From Escherichia fergusonii ATCC 35469 (GTDB lineage: Bacteria > Pseudomonadota > Gammaproteobacteria > Enterobacterales > Enterobacteriaceae), in NCBI RefSeq assembly GCF_000026225.1, contig NC_011740.1, forward strand, positions 3,162,001 to 3,226,000: 64,000 nt of DNA. The letters run 5' to 3'. Below, in pieces: positions 1-11,251 of this stretch (its first letter is position 1; each line of letters starts with the position of its first letter). Made by a program: the position numbers and the translations under genes. Below the pieces are notes generated by a model. That model searched no databases and was not told the origin of the DNA. It saw nothing but the letters and a program-made list of their open reading frames with translations.

Positions 1-711
1 TTAGCCATGTTAATTAAGCATGAAAAGTTAAATTCAGCCATCAGAGATGAAGCTCGTTCACTTTATCGGAAATTACCGGGCATTAGCACTCTTCATTTAA
101 CTCCACAGCATTTCAGCTATCTGAATGGCGGAAAAAATACGCGTTATTATAAATTCGTTATCAGTGTCTGCAAGTTCATCGTCAATAATTCTATTCCAGG
201 TCAAAACAAAGGACACTACCGTTTCTATGATTTTGAAAGAAACGAAAAAGAGATGTCATTACTTTATCAAAAGTTTCTTTATGAATTTTGCCGCCGTGAA
301 TTAACGTCTGCAAACACAACCCGCTCTTATTTAAAATGGGATGCATCGAGCATATCGGATCAGTCACTTAATTTGTTACCTCGAATGGAAACTGACATCA
401 CCATTCGCTCATCAGAAAAAATACTTATCGTTGACGCCAAATACTATAAGAGCATTTTTTCACGACGAATGGGCTCAGAAAAATTTCATTCTCAAAATCT
501 TTATCAACTGATGAATTACTTATGGTCGTTAAAGCCTGAAAATGGCGAAAACATAGGGGGCTTATTAATATACCCCCACGTAGATACCGCAGTGAAACAT
601 CGTTATAAAATTAATGGCTTCGATATTGGCTTGTGTACCGTCAATTTAGGTCAGGAATGGCCGTGTATACATCAAGAATTACTCGACATTTTCGATGAAT
701 ATCTCAAATAA
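1..711 (+). CDS. mcrC: McrC, 3' part (5-methylcytosine restriction subunit)
   Basis: This is the C-terminal part of McrC, the nuclease partner of the McrB GTPase that cuts DNA carrying modified cytosines. The reading frame is open from base 1, and the visible residues line up with K-12 McrC (about 348 residues) from roughly residue 113 to the end, so the start lies outside the window. A PD-(D/E)XK core is visible: an acidic residue in 'RMETDITI' followed by the 'IVDAKYYK' strand with its Asp and Lys. The gene converges on yjiV, 56 bases away. In K-12 mcrC is the neighbour of yjiV, so this is the standard immigration-control context. Identification is from remembered sequence and motif. Confidence 0.95.
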   Translation, partial: LAMLIKHEKLNSAIRDEARSLYRKLPGISTLHLTPQHFSYLNGGKNTRYYKFVISVCKFIVNNSIPGQNKGHYRFYDFERNEKEMSLLYQKFLYEFCRRELTSANTTRSYLKWDASSISDQSLNLLPRMETDITIRSSEKILIVDAKYYKSIFSRRMGSEKFHSQNLYQLMNYLWSLKPENGENIGGLLIYPHVDTAVKHRYKINGFDIGLCTVNLGQEWPCIHQELLDIFDEYLK

Positions 712-733
712 GCGGTAAGTTTTATAGAAAATA

Positions 734-760
734 CCGCTCCCGACACCACATCGGGAGCGG
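734..760 (-). terminator. Hairpin between mcrC and yjiV
   Basis: A perfect 10-bp inverted repeat (CCGCTCCCGA / TCGGGAGCGG, 7-base loop) fills the 56-base gap between two convergent genes. On the minus strand it is followed by an A/T-rich stretch (TATTTTCTATAAAA), so it best fits the end of the yjiT-yjiV transcript. It may also stop mcrC transcripts. Confidence 0.65.
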
Positions 761-767
761 CTCATCA

Positions 768-3700
768 TCAGAAGGCGATCACCTCCACCAGCACATCCGT
801 TGCCCAACTCTCTTCGCTGTTGGCGACATTCCCTTCCTTGCAGGCCTGAGCCATTTTGACTAACTGGAAAGAAACGTCATCGCGGAAATCAAAGTAATGC
901 CATTGCGATGAAAAGTTGATGCGCCAGTAGCCCATCCCCTGATCGAAGCGGATCTTCAATACCTGACCATCCTCAAAAGTCACCGTCAGTTTACGATGGT
1001 GAGGGATATCGCGCGGCGAGTCGAACACCGTCAGTTCTACCGGCCTGCCCAGCGCAGCAGCAAACCACTGATCAGCGAAATCCTGAAAATCCGCTATGCT
1101 CATCCAGTCATGGAAAGGCCGGTTACCGGGGCGATCTTTATCTTTAAATAGCGTATCCAGCGTCGCTTCAGCGCCATCGGTCAGCTTTGTTTTTAGCGGT
1201 CTCAGAATTGATCCCAACAACGCCAGCGCAACCGGGTTTTGCAGATAGCGATCGGTATAGTGAACGCCGGTAATTCGCGTGTTATTCATCAGTGACTGCG
1301 CTTCTTCATGTTCGTTAAACAGCACGTCCCAGAAGCGTTGCCCAAACTGCGACAGTGGTCCATTCAACTGTTTGTGGATCTGAATGTCTTTGACCCGCTC
1401 GACAGCGTTGGTGGCTTTAGCCGGCAGAATAAACTCGTTCAGTTCTACCGTTTTATAACCGAGACTACGCACCACCAGTTCGTCATTCAGGTGCCACTCA
1501 GGCCCCGGAATCGTTGCCTGCTGGCTGCGAGAGGCCAGCGTCATCACGCGATCGGCAAAGGTGACCTGGGCAACGATCGGTAATTGCAGATCCTGTTCAA
1601 CATGGCACAGCCGCACACCCAGCGCAGTAAATTGCGATAGTTCATGCAACAGGTCCGGGTCATCCACTCCCGCAGGAATAACAAGATCGACCTCGACGTT
1701 GTCTTTTAGCCGATAGTTCTGAACCGCCGCGCGGAACTGACGGGCGTATAAATCCCACTCATTGGGCGCGCCGGTCATCCACAGGGTGAGCTTTTCAGCG
1801 CCTTCGTTAATCGCCCGGCGAATCGTATCGCCAATGGCGCCAGGACAGTAGCGGGCATCCGGCAGCGAGAATGTCTCTTCATCCGGTAAACCGATGTAAT
1901 ACGTGAAGTCATCGCCAAGCCAGGCCAGCGCCGCTTTGCGATCCAGCAAATCGTGATCGTGGCGAGTCTGGGAATCAAGCAGGCATTCACTACATGCAGT
2001 CTCACAATGGCGGCAGCCTAACTGTTTCACCATTCCCTGCAATATAGCTTCAATGTGTACCGGTGCGCTGGAGGCAAAACCTGCACCACCGCTGATCACA
2101 TCATAAAGCTGTACGGCTAATACCGATTGCCCATCCTCCAGTCTGACCGGACGTACAGAATAGCCGAGTTCTGCGGCGGAGATACCCAGAACGCCCGCCA
2201 GCGCCTGACGCAGAGCAACCGTCAGAGTCATGGCAACAATCCGCCCCTCCTCTGTGTTATCTGGCAGATACTCGCCGTTTTGCGGTTTGCGCAGAACCAT
2301 TTCAAAGACATCGGTACGCGCCAGTGCGCCCAGGGTGACGTTCTTCATGAGTGCCGTCGAACCGGGGCAAATCAGACGATGATTCTGGCTGTCGCGATCC
2401 GCTTTACCCGGACGCGGTGGATAGTGAGCTTCCATACTTTTCGGCGCATCATTTTCATTCAGCATCGACTCAGCACGGCCACAGCTCAGACACAATGCAT
2501 AACCGTGTCCACCTTCCCCCAAACTTTGCTGGAAAACATGCCCATCAGCCCCAGAAGCCATATAACCCATTAGCGGGTTAGGCAACGGTACGGGCTCTGC
2601 TTTAACAAAGACCCACGCGGGGACAACCGGGACGAATTTCATGGTTTCAATATTGTTCGTTACCGGAGCGTGTGCATCGGTGACAAACCCGGCAGGCTGC
2701 AGCACCTGACGGCGATTATCCATGATTATTTTTTCGCCGCAGGCGCTATTGGAGCAAAAGAGCATCCCGGAACTGCTCATCCCCTCTTCATAGCCAATGG
2801 TCCCGCATTTGTGACAGCGCCAGGCGCAATCCAGACGCTGGGCTTCATTGGTATCAGCATTAATGTTGTGCCAGTGCAGTGAGACACCGGCAGAGCGGAA
2901 GACACGGCCATCAAGGATGATCTCTGCTCCCGGTGCATATTCACGAATGGCAACACCGAGGTTACGGGAAGGTAATCCTTTATAACGGGAAACGTTATCT
3001 TCACGGTCCTTTTTATCACGACTTTTCTGCGATTTTTCGCGGATATAATCTTCCATCGTGAAGTTATCAAACGTCACTACATCTGTCGGGAAACCGTATC
3101 CCGGCAGGAAGGTTCTGGCAGCCAGATCGCGCAGCAGATACTCGCCACAGTGCCGTTTCTTCTCCAGCTCTATGCGCTTACGATAAGGCGTTTGCGGCTG
3201 CGACTCACGCTCCTGTGTCACGAGATCGCGATAAACGGAGAGCCACCGCTGTTGCAGGAAGGTGATCGCGTTGATTGTTTTATCCCGCAGATATTCGGCT
3301 CTTGCACCATGCAACGCCGTACCTTTCACCAGCCGTTCCAGCGCCGTGTCGATATCAAGAACCGGACGTTCCAGCCAGATTTTAAAGCGTTCGCATTTTG
3401 ACTGCCCGTCATCTTCACCGAAAAACCAGAGGCTATCGAGGCTGGTTTTTTCTTTATCGGTTTCGCCAATAACGTTACATAAAAAGTCGGACAGTAATAA
3501 TGCATTGACGTGACGTTGCACCAGTCGGGCGGAGTTCATCGCGACCATGGGTGCCGGGATCATGGTTTCAAATGGCCAGAGCGGGTTGGCAAAAACCTGC
3601 TGGTCGTGTGGGTTACCTTTACATAGGGTGTAAGAGATCGCACGTGATTCTTTACTACGCCCGGCTCGCCCGGCGCGCTGTAAATAGTTGGCCGGATGTG

Positions 3701-6700
3701 GCGGTACGTTGTTCATTACCACCGCAGTAATGCCCCCGATATCAACCCCCATTTCCATGGTGGTGGAACAGTTGAGAACATTTAGTTGCCCATTCTTGAA
3801 CATCTTTTCATAGCTTTGCAGACGTTCTGACGACTGCTGGGCAGAGTGCTCGGCAGTACGATAGTAGAAGCCGCCTTCCACGACACGATCGTTGATGTCT
3901 GTCCAGACGTTTTCCGACCGCAATTGTGCGATCAGCGGATCATTGCTGACCCAGTCGCGTGCTTTTGCCAGACCCTCTGCGTAGTCTTCCTGTGAACGAT
4001 CCAGCTTCCAGATTTCCGGCATGGTGACTTTCTGCGCGACAAAAGTGTCATATTGCGCCTGGGTAAGATGCTCGAACGAAATATGGGTAGGCAGATAAGG
4101 GGTTAAGCCTTTAAAAGCCGTATCCAGGATTTTATTGGTTACCGGGCAAATCCAGGCATCCGTGATTAAAGAAAAAGTCATATGCTCTTTCGGTAAATAA
4201 AAACGGTTGCCATCGGGTTTCAGTACTGCAAGCGGTCCGGTAAGTTGGGCCCATGCTTCTTTCAGCCATGTATTGATAATATCAATAGTTGCCGCATTGA
4301 CGATTTTGAATCCAGCCCCCAGCATCAGCAACTTCGCTAAACGATGGGATACGTTGCCATTACGAATTTGAGGCCAGCGTCTGTTCTGATTATCTTCAGG
4401 ATCTTTTGATTCCGGGTTACGGACGAATTTTGATGAAAAACGGCTACCAATCCAGTTTTTCAGCTCATCATCCAGCTGTGTGAAGTTGCTCTCGCGAACG
4501 TAATGATCCAACGTAACCTTGAGAAAATCGCGCCAGTCATCCAGCGTTAATCCTTTTTCCTGCCAGTGCAAGGGGCTCTTATGTATTTTCTCCAGCCCCT
4601 GGTAACCAACCTGAACCAGCCCTTGTGTTTCCAGGCTGTTAGTCCGTTTAGGGCGACGCATGAATTCCCGGAACAACAACATTTCAGAAAGCTTAAGGGG
4701 GCCACCGTTTTCATTAAACACTTCAGGCTTAAGATAATGGTTATATTGCAGAACCGGCCCGCGGATATCGGCTCTCTCTTTAAGCTCGTTAACCATCTCC
4801 GTCCAGGTTCGGGATACCAGGATAGTCGCGGCTTTCCCACCGGTTGCAGCCTGATAAGCCTGTTCAAGCTGTTCAGCCTGTGCTTGTGACAATTTCGCCT
4901 GGTCTGGCATTCCCCAGCTTCGATATTCTTCTGCCTGCTCACGGGCTTGCTTCGCCCTGGCCGCTAATTTTTCCAGATCGGCATTGGCATTCGGCGCTGT
5001 AGACGTTTGCGTCCTTTGATGCCAGCTGAGAATTTCGACTACGCTTCCGCGTAAGCGACTGCGTTCTGCTTCTTGCTGCATACGCACCGCCATTCGGGCT
5101 GTCCCTTGTCGACTGTCTGTAAAGGTGATGAGTCGACGACCTCGTCCTGGCAACGAATCTGGTCCGACGCCCTCTTTGCCTTCATCACTGGTAAAGTCCT
5201 GACAATACTCTAGAACGGTGGGCACGATATTAGTAACGTAAAATGGCCCACCTAATAGTGCACGCCGGAAGGGCTGTTTCCCGCTCACGCCGCTGTAGCC
5301 ACAGCCACTGGCGCCACAAACCTTTTTATCATTAATAATCAGCGGAATGCTGTCATTGTTAATAACGCCAATACGGCGCGTCTGACGGTCGAGGCGTTGT
5401 AGGGTATAGCCTGTCTCGCTGGTCTCTCCTGCGGCAATAATCAACGGAGGCTGGAAACCGTTCTCTTTTTCGACTTTTTCCTCTGTAGTGTCATGTTCAA
5501 CAGGTACTTCATCCTGCAAGGAGAACTCATCGCCACCTTTATTTTCCCATTGGACAAGTTTGCCCTTTTTGTCCTGCGCCAGAAGATGAGGCTCATTACA
5601 ATCATTACAGAACGCCACTTCGTAGACAGGGCTTCCACAGTCGCAATTTTGTCGCTGGTTCACATACACATAGCCAAAGGGCCAGCCTTTTTCGAGCGGT
5701 GTACCGTGCTTTAATCTGCAATCTTTATCAACACAAGCCCATATTCCTTGGGTATTACGCTGGAAGATATGCGCCCTGACTTTAAGAAATGCGGGATCCT
5801 TTGCATTAGGTTGAGTCCCTGAACAGACATCGATCCAACGCAGTACTTCCTGCTGGCTGTAATGCTGTTTTGTCAGCACGTTTAACCGTTCTGTTATCTC
5901 ATCCAGCTTCATCGGATTGGGCTGTTTGACCAACATCTCACGTATGTAACGCGCTTCGGGGGAATGCGTAAGCGCATAAAAGCGCTCAGGACTTATCCCT
6001 TTAATTTTATTATCATTTTTATCTTTTAGATCCAGATCAGGTATTTGCTCTATTTCGTCTAACGGAACAGAAACGTTTTTGGATGGTTCCAGTTCAGGAA
6101 TCACCCGACTTCCGTCCAGAATATCGATGCGCTCCTGCGGGATACCGGATAATTCAGAGAGAAATTTTTTCAGCTGTTTTTCGGCGTCGCTGCCGGCAAT
6201 GGTCGCAGAGGTCGCTACAAAGCGCACATCATCTGGCGTCACGCCAAACGCTGTCATCACACGACGCAGCTGGAGTGCCAGTTCAGCGGCCTGCGACCCG
6301 ACATAGGTATGCGCTTCATCCAGTACAATCCAGCGTAGTGATTTTTGTGCTTTGGATTGCTGGATAATCGGGGAGTCGACCTGGCGAACCATCATATATT
6401 CCAGCATCGTGCCGTTGGTCACCAGAATCGGGGCTGGCTCCAGACGCATCTTTTCACGGGATAAGACTTCATTTGGTCTATTATCCTGCACTGTTTTCAT
6501 TTTTGCGTGGAGCTCTTCTGTATTTCCGTTATACAAGCAGTAGCGGATCCCAGTACCAAAACCACGCGTCCAGGCATCCAGACGCTCGCGCTGTGAATTA
6601 ATCAGGGCGTTCAATGGATAGAGAAAAAGGGCTCGGACACCGACCAACGGATTGTTGCCATTTTCATGCAGTTCCCGGTAAAGATCTTCCAGCACCGGTA

Positions 6701-7109
6701 CCATAAAACATTCCGTTTTACCTGAACCCGTACCACTGGTTACCACCACTGAATGTTTCTTTTCCAGCAAAGCTTTCCAACTGGCTAACTGGTGCGTAAA
6801 AGGCCTCCAGTCAGCACCAAACCGGTACCGGCCATTATTCTGATCATCCAGTGAATCAACCACTGCTTTGCTCAACAATGCGTTGCCTTCCGTCAGGCTG
6901 CGCATCGTGTGGTTTGACTCCTTCCAGCCAAACATTTGCTGGAATACCGGAGAGGCAAGGAATGAGCCCGGTTTCCCGCAATCAGCCCCCATTTGCTGCG
7001 CGAGATGTTCGCGCAACTGCGGGTTTGTAACACCCATGATACTGAGCGTTGCTTCAGTTGAACGAGACAACGATTGTTCAATAAGTGACGAAAAATAGCG
7101 TGTAGTCAT
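768..7109 (-). CDS. yjiV: YjiV: giant DEAH-box helicase with DUF1998/MZB-like C-terminal region
   Basis: A 2113-residue superfamily 2 helicase. Visible parts: Walker [11 protein letters not shown] near residues 124-133; DEAH at 264-267; TSAT motif near 300; a Cys-rich zinc-binding-like stretch near 460-510; a helicase C-terminal half with QRAGRAGR near 1140; and a late HxxC...CxxC cluster ([11 protein letters not shown], near 1690) typical of DUF1998/MZB helicases. About 400 residues follow with no recognised motif; I see no HKD phospholipase motif there. The helicase plus DUF1998 combination is that of DISARM DrmA/DrmB, here in one chain, and of MrfA-type DNA repair helicases. It starts 12 bases after yjiT, with AGGAATAAGG before the ATG. 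I remember K-12 yjiV as a fragment; here the frame is uninterrupted. A defence role is inferred from architecture and location next to mcrBC. Confidence 0.88.
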   Translation of the reverse strand: MTTRYFSSLIEQSLSRSTEATLSIMGVTNPQLREHLAQQMGADCGKPGSFLASPVFQQMFGWKESNHTMRSLTEGNALLSKAVVDSLDDQNNGRYRFGADWRPFTHQLASWKALLEKKHSVVVTSGTGSGKTECFMVPVLEDLYRELHENGNNPLVGVRALFLYPLNALINSQRERLDAWTRGFGTGIRYCLYNGNTEELHAKMKTVQDNRPNEVLSREKMRLEPAPILVTNGTMLEYMMVRQVDSPIIQQSKAQKSLRWIVLDEAHTYVGSQAAELALQLRRVMTAFGVTPDDVRFVATSATIAGSDAEKQLKKFLSELSGIPQERIDILDGSRVIPELEPSKNVSVPLDEIEQIPDLDLKDKNDNKIKGISPERFYALTHSPEARYIREMLVKQPNPMKLDEITERLNVLTKQHYSQQEVLRWIDVCSGTQPNAKDPAFLKVRAHIFQRNTQGIWACVDKDCRLKHGTPLEKGWPFGYVYVNQRQNCDCGSPVYEVAFCNDCNEPHLLAQDKKGKLVQWENKGGDEFSLQDEVPVEHDTTEEKVEKENGFQPPLIIAAGETSETGYTLQRLDRQTRRIGVINNDSIPLIINDKKVCGASGCGYSGVSGKQPFRRALLGGPFYVTNIVPTVLEYCQDFTSDEGKEGVGPDSLPGRGRRLITFTDSRQGTARMAVRMQQEAERSRLRGSVVEILSWHQRTQTSTAPNANADLEKLAARAKQAREQAEEYRSWGMPDQAKLSQAQAEQLEQAYQAATGGKAATILVSRTWTEMVNELKERADIRGPVLQYNHYLKPEVFNENGGPLKLSEMLLFREFMRRPKRTNSLETQGLVQVGYQGLEKIHKSPLHWQEKGLTLDDWRDFLKVTLDHYVRESNFTQLDDELKNWIGSRFSSKFVRNPESKDPEDNQNRRWPQIRNGNVSHRLAKLLMLGAGFKIVNAATIDIINTWLKEAWAQLTGPLAVLKPDGNRFYLPKEHMTFSLITDAWICPVTNKILDTAFKGLTPYLPTHISFEHLTQAQYDTFVAQKVTMPEIWKLDRSQEDYAEGLAKARDWVSNDPLIAQLRSENVWTDINDRVVEGGFYYRTAEHSAQQSSERLQSYEKMFKNGQLNVLNCSTTMEMGVDIGGITAVVMNNVPPHPANYLQRAGRAGRSKESRAISYTLCKGNPHDQQVFANPLWPFETMIPAPMVAMNSARLVQRHVNALLLSDFLCNVIGETDKEKTSLDSLWFFGEDDGQSKCERFKIWLERPVLDIDTALERLVKGTALHGARAEYLRDKTINAITFLQQRWLSVYRDLVTQERESQPQTPYRKRIELEKKRHCGEYLLRDLAARTFLPGYGFPTDVVTFDNFTMEDYIREKSQKSRDKKDREDNVSRYKGLPSRNLGVAIREYAPGAEIILDGRVFRSAGVSLHWHNINADTNEAQRLDCAWRCHKCGTIGYEEGMSSSGMLFCSNSACGEKIIMDNRRQVLQPAGFVTDAHAPVTNNIETMKFVPVVPAWVFVKAEPVPLPNPLMGYMASGADGHVFQQSLGEGGHGYALCLSCGRAESMLNENDAPKSMEAHYPPRPGKADRDSQNHRLICPGSTALMKNVTLGALARTDVFEMVLRKPQNGEYLPDNTEEGRIVAMTLTVALRQALAGVLGISAAELGYSVRPVRLEDGQSVLAVQLYDVISGGAGFASSAPVHIEAILQGMVKQLGCRHCETACSECLLDSQTRHDHDLLDRKAALAWLGDDFTYYIGLPDEETFSLPDARYCPGAIGDTIRRAINEGAEKLTLWMTGAPNEWDLYARQFRAAVQNYRLKDNVEVDLVIPAGVDDPDLLHELSQFTALGVRLCHVEQDLQLPIVAQVTFADRVMTLASRSQQATIPGPEWHLNDELVVRSLGYKTVELNEFILPAKATNAVERVKDIQIHKQLNGPLSQFGQRFWDVLFNEHEEAQSLMNNTRITGVHYTDRYLQNPVALALLGSILRPLKTKLTDGAEATLDTLFKDKDRPGNRPFHDWMSIADFQDFADQWFAAALGRPVELTVFDSPRDIPHHRKLTVTFEDGQVLKIRFDQGMGYWRINFSSQWHYFDFRDDVSFQLVKMAQACKEGNVANSEESWATDVLVEVIAF

Positions 7110-7121
7110 CCTTATTCCTTT

Positions 7122-10100
7122 TTATTTTTTAGCAATATAACGCAACAGGCTGCACTGGAAGATAGTCTTAAACCAGCGAGAATCGAAGTCCCTGACTTGC
7201 CTCAGGAAAAATACGGCACCGGGTTTACGGTCAAATACAGCTTCAAAAGAAGTATTTCCGCTTGCCACAGCTGCAGCGAAGACGGGTAACCAGGCCACGG
7301 AATAACGGTAGTCTGCGTCAGGATTAATACCAATCACTGGATTTTTTTGTGACATCATCCATTTATAAAGACGCTTACAGCCATATTCAGGCCAGCGAGC
7401 CTCACTGTGCTCACGTAAAAGCTCCTGATACCACCCGTGGACACAAGATTCAGGAATAGACGGAGGGAGATATCCGTTACTTAACCATTTCTCAATTTCA
7501 TCGGCATATGTCGGGAACACGAGCCCCAGCCGTTGAAACATATTAGTAACCAGTAATTTCTGGGTTTCCTCCGGTGCACCTTTTTGGCTCAGGAACAATT
7601 TGAAACGCTCAGATGCGGCTTTGATCTCAAAGATGGGGAAAAACTCCCATAGAATAGGGAACTCATTCTCAATACGACTCAGATACTCTGCTGACATTTC
7701 GAATTTGAAGAGCGACATCGCCAATGCCTGCGGATGCTGCACTAGTGCACGCCATACTTCAAAGGTTGCCAGCGGTAAATAACCAAATTGATCGTACAGG
7801 CTACGCATAAATTGCCAGCCGGAATGGGCAGGATCGTTAGCCATCTGTCCGAGAACCAGTGTGATGGTATTAACTTCTGCCTGTGGATTAAAAAGCTGGG
7901 TCGCTTTCTGCAATGAGCGGATGTTGCTTTCTTCTACCGGTAACGAAGATTCGCCACGAATGAAGCAGGGGCGAAAAGCCATCTCCTCACCCGGTTTAGG
8001 AACAACCAACCATGGCCCATTTTTGTTAACGATTGAGCTCAACTCATATTCACCGACAGGCACTCCCTCGCTCATTCTTGATGCTAAGGGGATGGATTTC
8101 CTCTCAGGTTCACTTAACAGCATGATAACGGGGGAAGGAATCTGTCCAGCACGATGGTTCACTGACTGGCTGAGTAATAGTTCTTTTTCATAATCATAGC
8201 GCAGACTGTATTTATAGCGACGAATTTGCCAGGCCATGACCACACCCGCCCCCGTAATACGCATCTCAACAACCTGATCAATACCTGTCTCAAGTGAAAT
8301 CAGGTTCTCAATATGTTCGCGCAGACTATAGAGATTCAATTCAACAGGACGATCGCTCAACGCCGTATAACACCATTCGTGCCATGCCTGTAATCCACTA
8401 ACGGAGCGCAAATGCAACTGCAATGTATATCTTGTCGGCTCGCCATTTCTGGAGAACAGAAACGCTCTGGAACCCAGCAGATCATGCAGCGTAATGTTTT
8501 TATCCAGAGGACGTCCGTTTACATCAAGAGCGAGACAGCCTTTAGCGGGAAAAGGTAACTCAATATCGATGGGGTCAGCCGCCAAATTAGGCAGAACTTG
8601 TAATGTAATAAATGCCGGAGGTACCCCTTCCGCTTTGAGTTGTATCTCTGTTCGCCCCTCAGTACGCTTACGTGTAGCCTCCAATGTTTTATCTTTAAGT
8701 TTTGCTACACAAGGATGCTGTGTGGTGATTACGATAGTGCCTTCATTTGCGTGTATTCCACCTTTTATCTCAATACTGAAATCAGCAGGCAAAATACCGA
8801 TTTTGCGACGCAAGAGCGTTTCATTCTTACTATTACGGATAGAAAGATATTGAGCCCCCAGCATCTCTTGTATATGACATTGCTCAATTGAAATTCCGCT
8901 CAGGTAACGCGTTACATCAATGCTTTGAATATCTGGTAGTGTAGAAATGACTTTTGGTACACCAATAAATGTTTCATCTGGATGACAAACCCAGCTTGCA
9001 CGCTTTCCATTTAGAGCAAACCTTCCGAAGCTGATTTGTTCTCTTCCGGTGCGAATCCGATAAGTTTCATTTGCTGTAACTGTAACGTCCTGACATCCCT
9101 TAACAGGTAGTGCTTTTAGTCCTAATACGTTTACTGCGCTCGATTGGCCATCAAAACCAGCAACATTGCTATTATCCCGAGGGAGCACAATCAGAACATC
9201 GCTGCTTCGCACACTGCAAGAAGCCTGTCCCTGTAACAGCCATTGATCTGCATCAACGATGAAAGTTAACGGCACCTCACCAATGGCAATTTCACTGTCA
9301 TCAAGTTTAATGCTCCCAACAATCATCCCTCCAGCACGAGCCACTAACGACAAACCTGCCGATGGATTTTGCCTGCCAAATCTCACTTCGCTTTTACGTA
9401 ATCGAACTGTTGCCTGTCTGTTTTCCAGAGAAGCATAGGCTGGCCCAAGGCCAGAGACTTCCTCACCATCTTCACAAATGGCAAGTTCAAAGCGCGTAGT
9501 TGACGGCTCGCTTGTTACAGGAAAGGAAACTTCGTCAGGAAGAGATACTATCGCCCTAAGCTCATCTGGATGCTTTTCTGACCAATAAAATTGGCAACGC
9601 GTACTCTTATTTTTTTGTAGTCGAGGCTTAGCCTCTACAGAGGCTGCGCATAGCAGTCCATTCAAAAAATGCGTTCCTGTTTCATCATCTAACGGTATTG
9701 GAAACTCGCTTCGCCAGGTAGGGTGAACCTTATCAAGCTGTTGTACTGGTTCTTTGTGATTTATTAGGTTGTGGGTAAGTACTAAGGAATTGAGGTTATC
9801 AGCCATATGACTGATAAGTTCTACAGAGGTATCTTCGCTAAAAACAGTAGGCAGCGCTGATTTTTCTATGACAGCTCTTGCCAGCGAAAGGGCAGAAAAA
9901 CCTGACTGCTTTGCTTGCTCATATTGTCCAAGGATCCTGGAGAAAACAGCCAGAAAGCGACTGTCTGATTCTTTGAGTAGCCGGAAAGGTAAACCACCTT
10001 CACTGAATAATGTTCCGAGAAAATTGCGTCGTTCAGATTCATAAAATCGAATTGGGCGCAGCCAGTAATCTTCCATCCCTTTCGGTACGATAGTACCAAG

Positions 10101-10412
10101 CTCTGTGGCGGTGAATGAAATCCCTATTTTTTTATATATAGGGTCCCACGTCCATCCGCATTGCCGTTCATAATCTCTGCGGTACCACTCAGAGCAAAAA
10201 AGAACAAAACAGGCAGCAAAGTCCCTATTACATATATTAGATTGTGATTGACCGACTGCACGGAGTAGCTGCGTTAATTGGGTATATTCATCATTGGTTG
10301 CATGATATTCATAAAGAGGACGGCCATCCGGTTGTCTCAACCCTCTAAGATTCACAAAGTTACTTAGCCAGGAAGTACATTTTACCCATGAAATGTATTC
10401 TGATTGACCCAA
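7122..10412 (-). CDS. yjiT: YjiT: large protein of unknown fold, partner of the YjiV helicase
   Basis: About 1096 residues when read from a TTG codon at 10412. That codon has a perfect AAGGAG Shine-Dalgarno six bases upstream; the in-frame ATG at 10460 has no convincing ribosome site, so I prefer the TTG. I recognise no catalytic motif. The middle (roughly residues 280-700) is rich in short beta-type segments; the last third is more helical. There is no signal peptide and no clear membrane segment. yjiV follows after 12 bases, so the two are one transcript and probably one system. K-12 carries what I recall as a shortened yjiT, so this is likely the ancestral length. Its function cannot be named from sequence; a recognition or scaffold role beside the helicase is only an inference. 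Confidence 0.85.
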   Translation of the reverse strand: MGQSEYISWVKCTSWLSNFVNLRGLRQPDGRPLYEYHATNDEYTQLTQLLRAVGQSQSNICNRDFAACFVLFCSEWYRRDYERQCGWTWDPIYKKIGISFTATELGTIVPKGMEDYWLRPIRFYESERRNFLGTLFSEGGLPFRLLKESDSRFLAVFSRILGQYEQAKQSGFSALSLARAVIEKSALPTVFSEDTSVELISHMADNLNSLVLTHNLINHKEPVQQLDKVHPTWRSEFPIPLDDETGTHFLNGLLCAASVEAKPRLQKNKSTRCQFYWSEKHPDELRAIVSLPDEVSFPVTSEPSTTRFELAICEDGEEVSGLGPAYASLENRQATVRLRKSEVRFGRQNPSAGLSLVARAGGMIVGSIKLDDSEIAIGEVPLTFIVDADQWLLQGQASCSVRSSDVLIVLPRDNSNVAGFDGQSSAVNVLGLKALPVKGCQDVTVTANETYRIRTGREQISFGRFALNGKRASWVCHPDETFIGVPKVISTLPDIQSIDVTRYLSGISIEQCHIQEMLGAQYLSIRNSKNETLLRRKIGILPADFSIEIKGGIHANEGTIVITTQHPCVAKLKDKTLEATRKRTEGRTEIQLKAEGVPPAFITLQVLPNLAADPIDIELPFPAKGCLALDVNGRPLDKNITLHDLLGSRAFLFSRNGEPTRYTLQLHLRSVSGLQAWHEWCYTALSDRPVELNLYSLREHIENLISLETGIDQVVEMRITGAGVVMAWQIRRYKYSLRYDYEKELLLSQSVNHRAGQIPSPVIMLLSEPERKSIPLASRMSEGVPVGEYELSSIVNKNGPWLVVPKPGEEMAFRPCFIRGESSLPVEESNIRSLQKATQLFNPQAEVNTITLVLGQMANDPAHSGWQFMRSLYDQFGYLPLATFEVWRALVQHPQALAMSLFKFEMSAEYLSRIENEFPILWEFFPIFEIKAASERFKLFLSQKGAPEETQKLLVTNMFQRLGLVFPTYADEIEKWLSNGYLPPSIPESCVHGWYQELLREHSEARWPEYGCKRLYKWMMSQKNPVIGINPDADYRYSVAWLPVFAAAVASGNTSFEAVFDRKPGAVFFLRQVRDFDSRWFKTIFQCSLLRYIAKK

Positions 10413-10910
10413 AGCAAGCTCCTTAGAGATAAAAGATACAAAAACAAAACCCCACAACATTTCTAATTTGAAAGAAAACCTTTCAAAATATCGTATAGTT
10501 AATCAGGCGGCAACAACTATTTTTTCACGTCGATACTATAAATCAATTTTAGATAAAAATGATATCAACCATCTATTAATCACAACTCATTTATCACCTG
10601 ATTTTATAATTTCAAATGAAAATAAATCTCAAACAATCAAAAAGTATTCAGTAGCTGACATTTAACTTTCCAGGATATAAAACAATTAGAGAAACTGCAC
10701 AATAGCGAATAATGAGAGTTGTAAAGTCAGTCAAAAAACACAAGTAATCACTGTGCGTTTTTTGACCGTTATCGACATGAGTTGAAAGAGGTTAGTGAAG
10801 AAGATATTCCTGTACACTCCATACCTATTGATGAATTGTCTCGGGAAAATTTTTATAACTTAATTTAAAAACATAAAAACGTTTTATTATATATAAATCT
10901 ATATCCCCCC
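10413..10910. other. A/T-rich gap between yjiT and yjiS
   Basis: About 500 bases, clearly richer in A/T than the flanks. It must hold the yjiT-yjiV promoter. A 65-codon frame at 10468-10665 (+) has low-complexity composition, lies opposite the yjiT leader and I do not believe it. The one gene-like piece is a start-less frame on the plus strand (separate entry at 10725-10868). Nothing else is identifiable. Confidence 0.6.
10725..10868 (+). pseudogene. Possible C-terminal remnant of an unidentified gene
   Basis: An open stretch of 47 codons ending in TAA at 10866, with no ATG and a TAA just upstream. The translated end (FFDRYRHELKEVSEEDIPV, then HSIPIDELSRENFYNLI) has the acidic, amphipathic composition of a real protein tail, unlike the surrounding A/T-rich DNA. 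It could be what is left of a gene displaced when yjiT-yjiV arrived. I do not recognise the family, and chance cannot be excluded. Confidence 0.3.
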
Positions 10911-11075
10911 TCACTCCACATCCTCCCTGCGTAACCCAATATCCCTCAACCGCTCATCACTCATCTGCTGTAACACGCGTCGGGTCTGCATTTGCCGCCG
11001 CCAACGCCTCACCGCCTGCCAGAGTTGCACGAGGCCGATAAACGGCGCTTTAGCTCTGTTTTCGTGAAATTCCAT
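10911..11075 (-). CDS. yjiS: YjiS, small DUF1127 protein
   Basis: A 54-residue protein ending in the DUF1127 signature: an Arg/Trp-rich helix (VRRWRRQMQTRRVLQQMSDE) followed by RLRDIGLRREDVE. An AGGAGG ribosome site sits directly upstream of the ATG. Length and sequence match K-12 YjiS. Small DUF1127 proteins in other bacteria act in RNA turnover and phosphate or carbon stress responses; the role of this one is not established. It is divergent from yjiR across 176 bases. Confidence 0.93.
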   Translation of the reverse strand: MEFHENRAKAPFIGLVQLWQAVRRWRRQMQTRRVLQQMSDERLRDIGLRREDVE

Positions 11076-11251
11076 CTGCTGCCTCCTCATCTTTCAGAGG
11101 CTTCATCATCCGCCTTCTGGCAGTTCACAATACAGATTCAAATATTACTTTTATTTAACATACAGACAGGTTAAAACAGCATCTGCATCCGGTTTTTTAG
11201 CCTCATCTGTACTGGTTTTTCTCTCTGTATGGTCCAAATAAGGAATACAGC

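Noticed and set aside
10468..10665. 65-codon frame on the plus strand after yjiT
   Set aside because: Low-complexity A/T-rich composition, poor ribosome site, lies where yjiT promoter should be and resembles no family.
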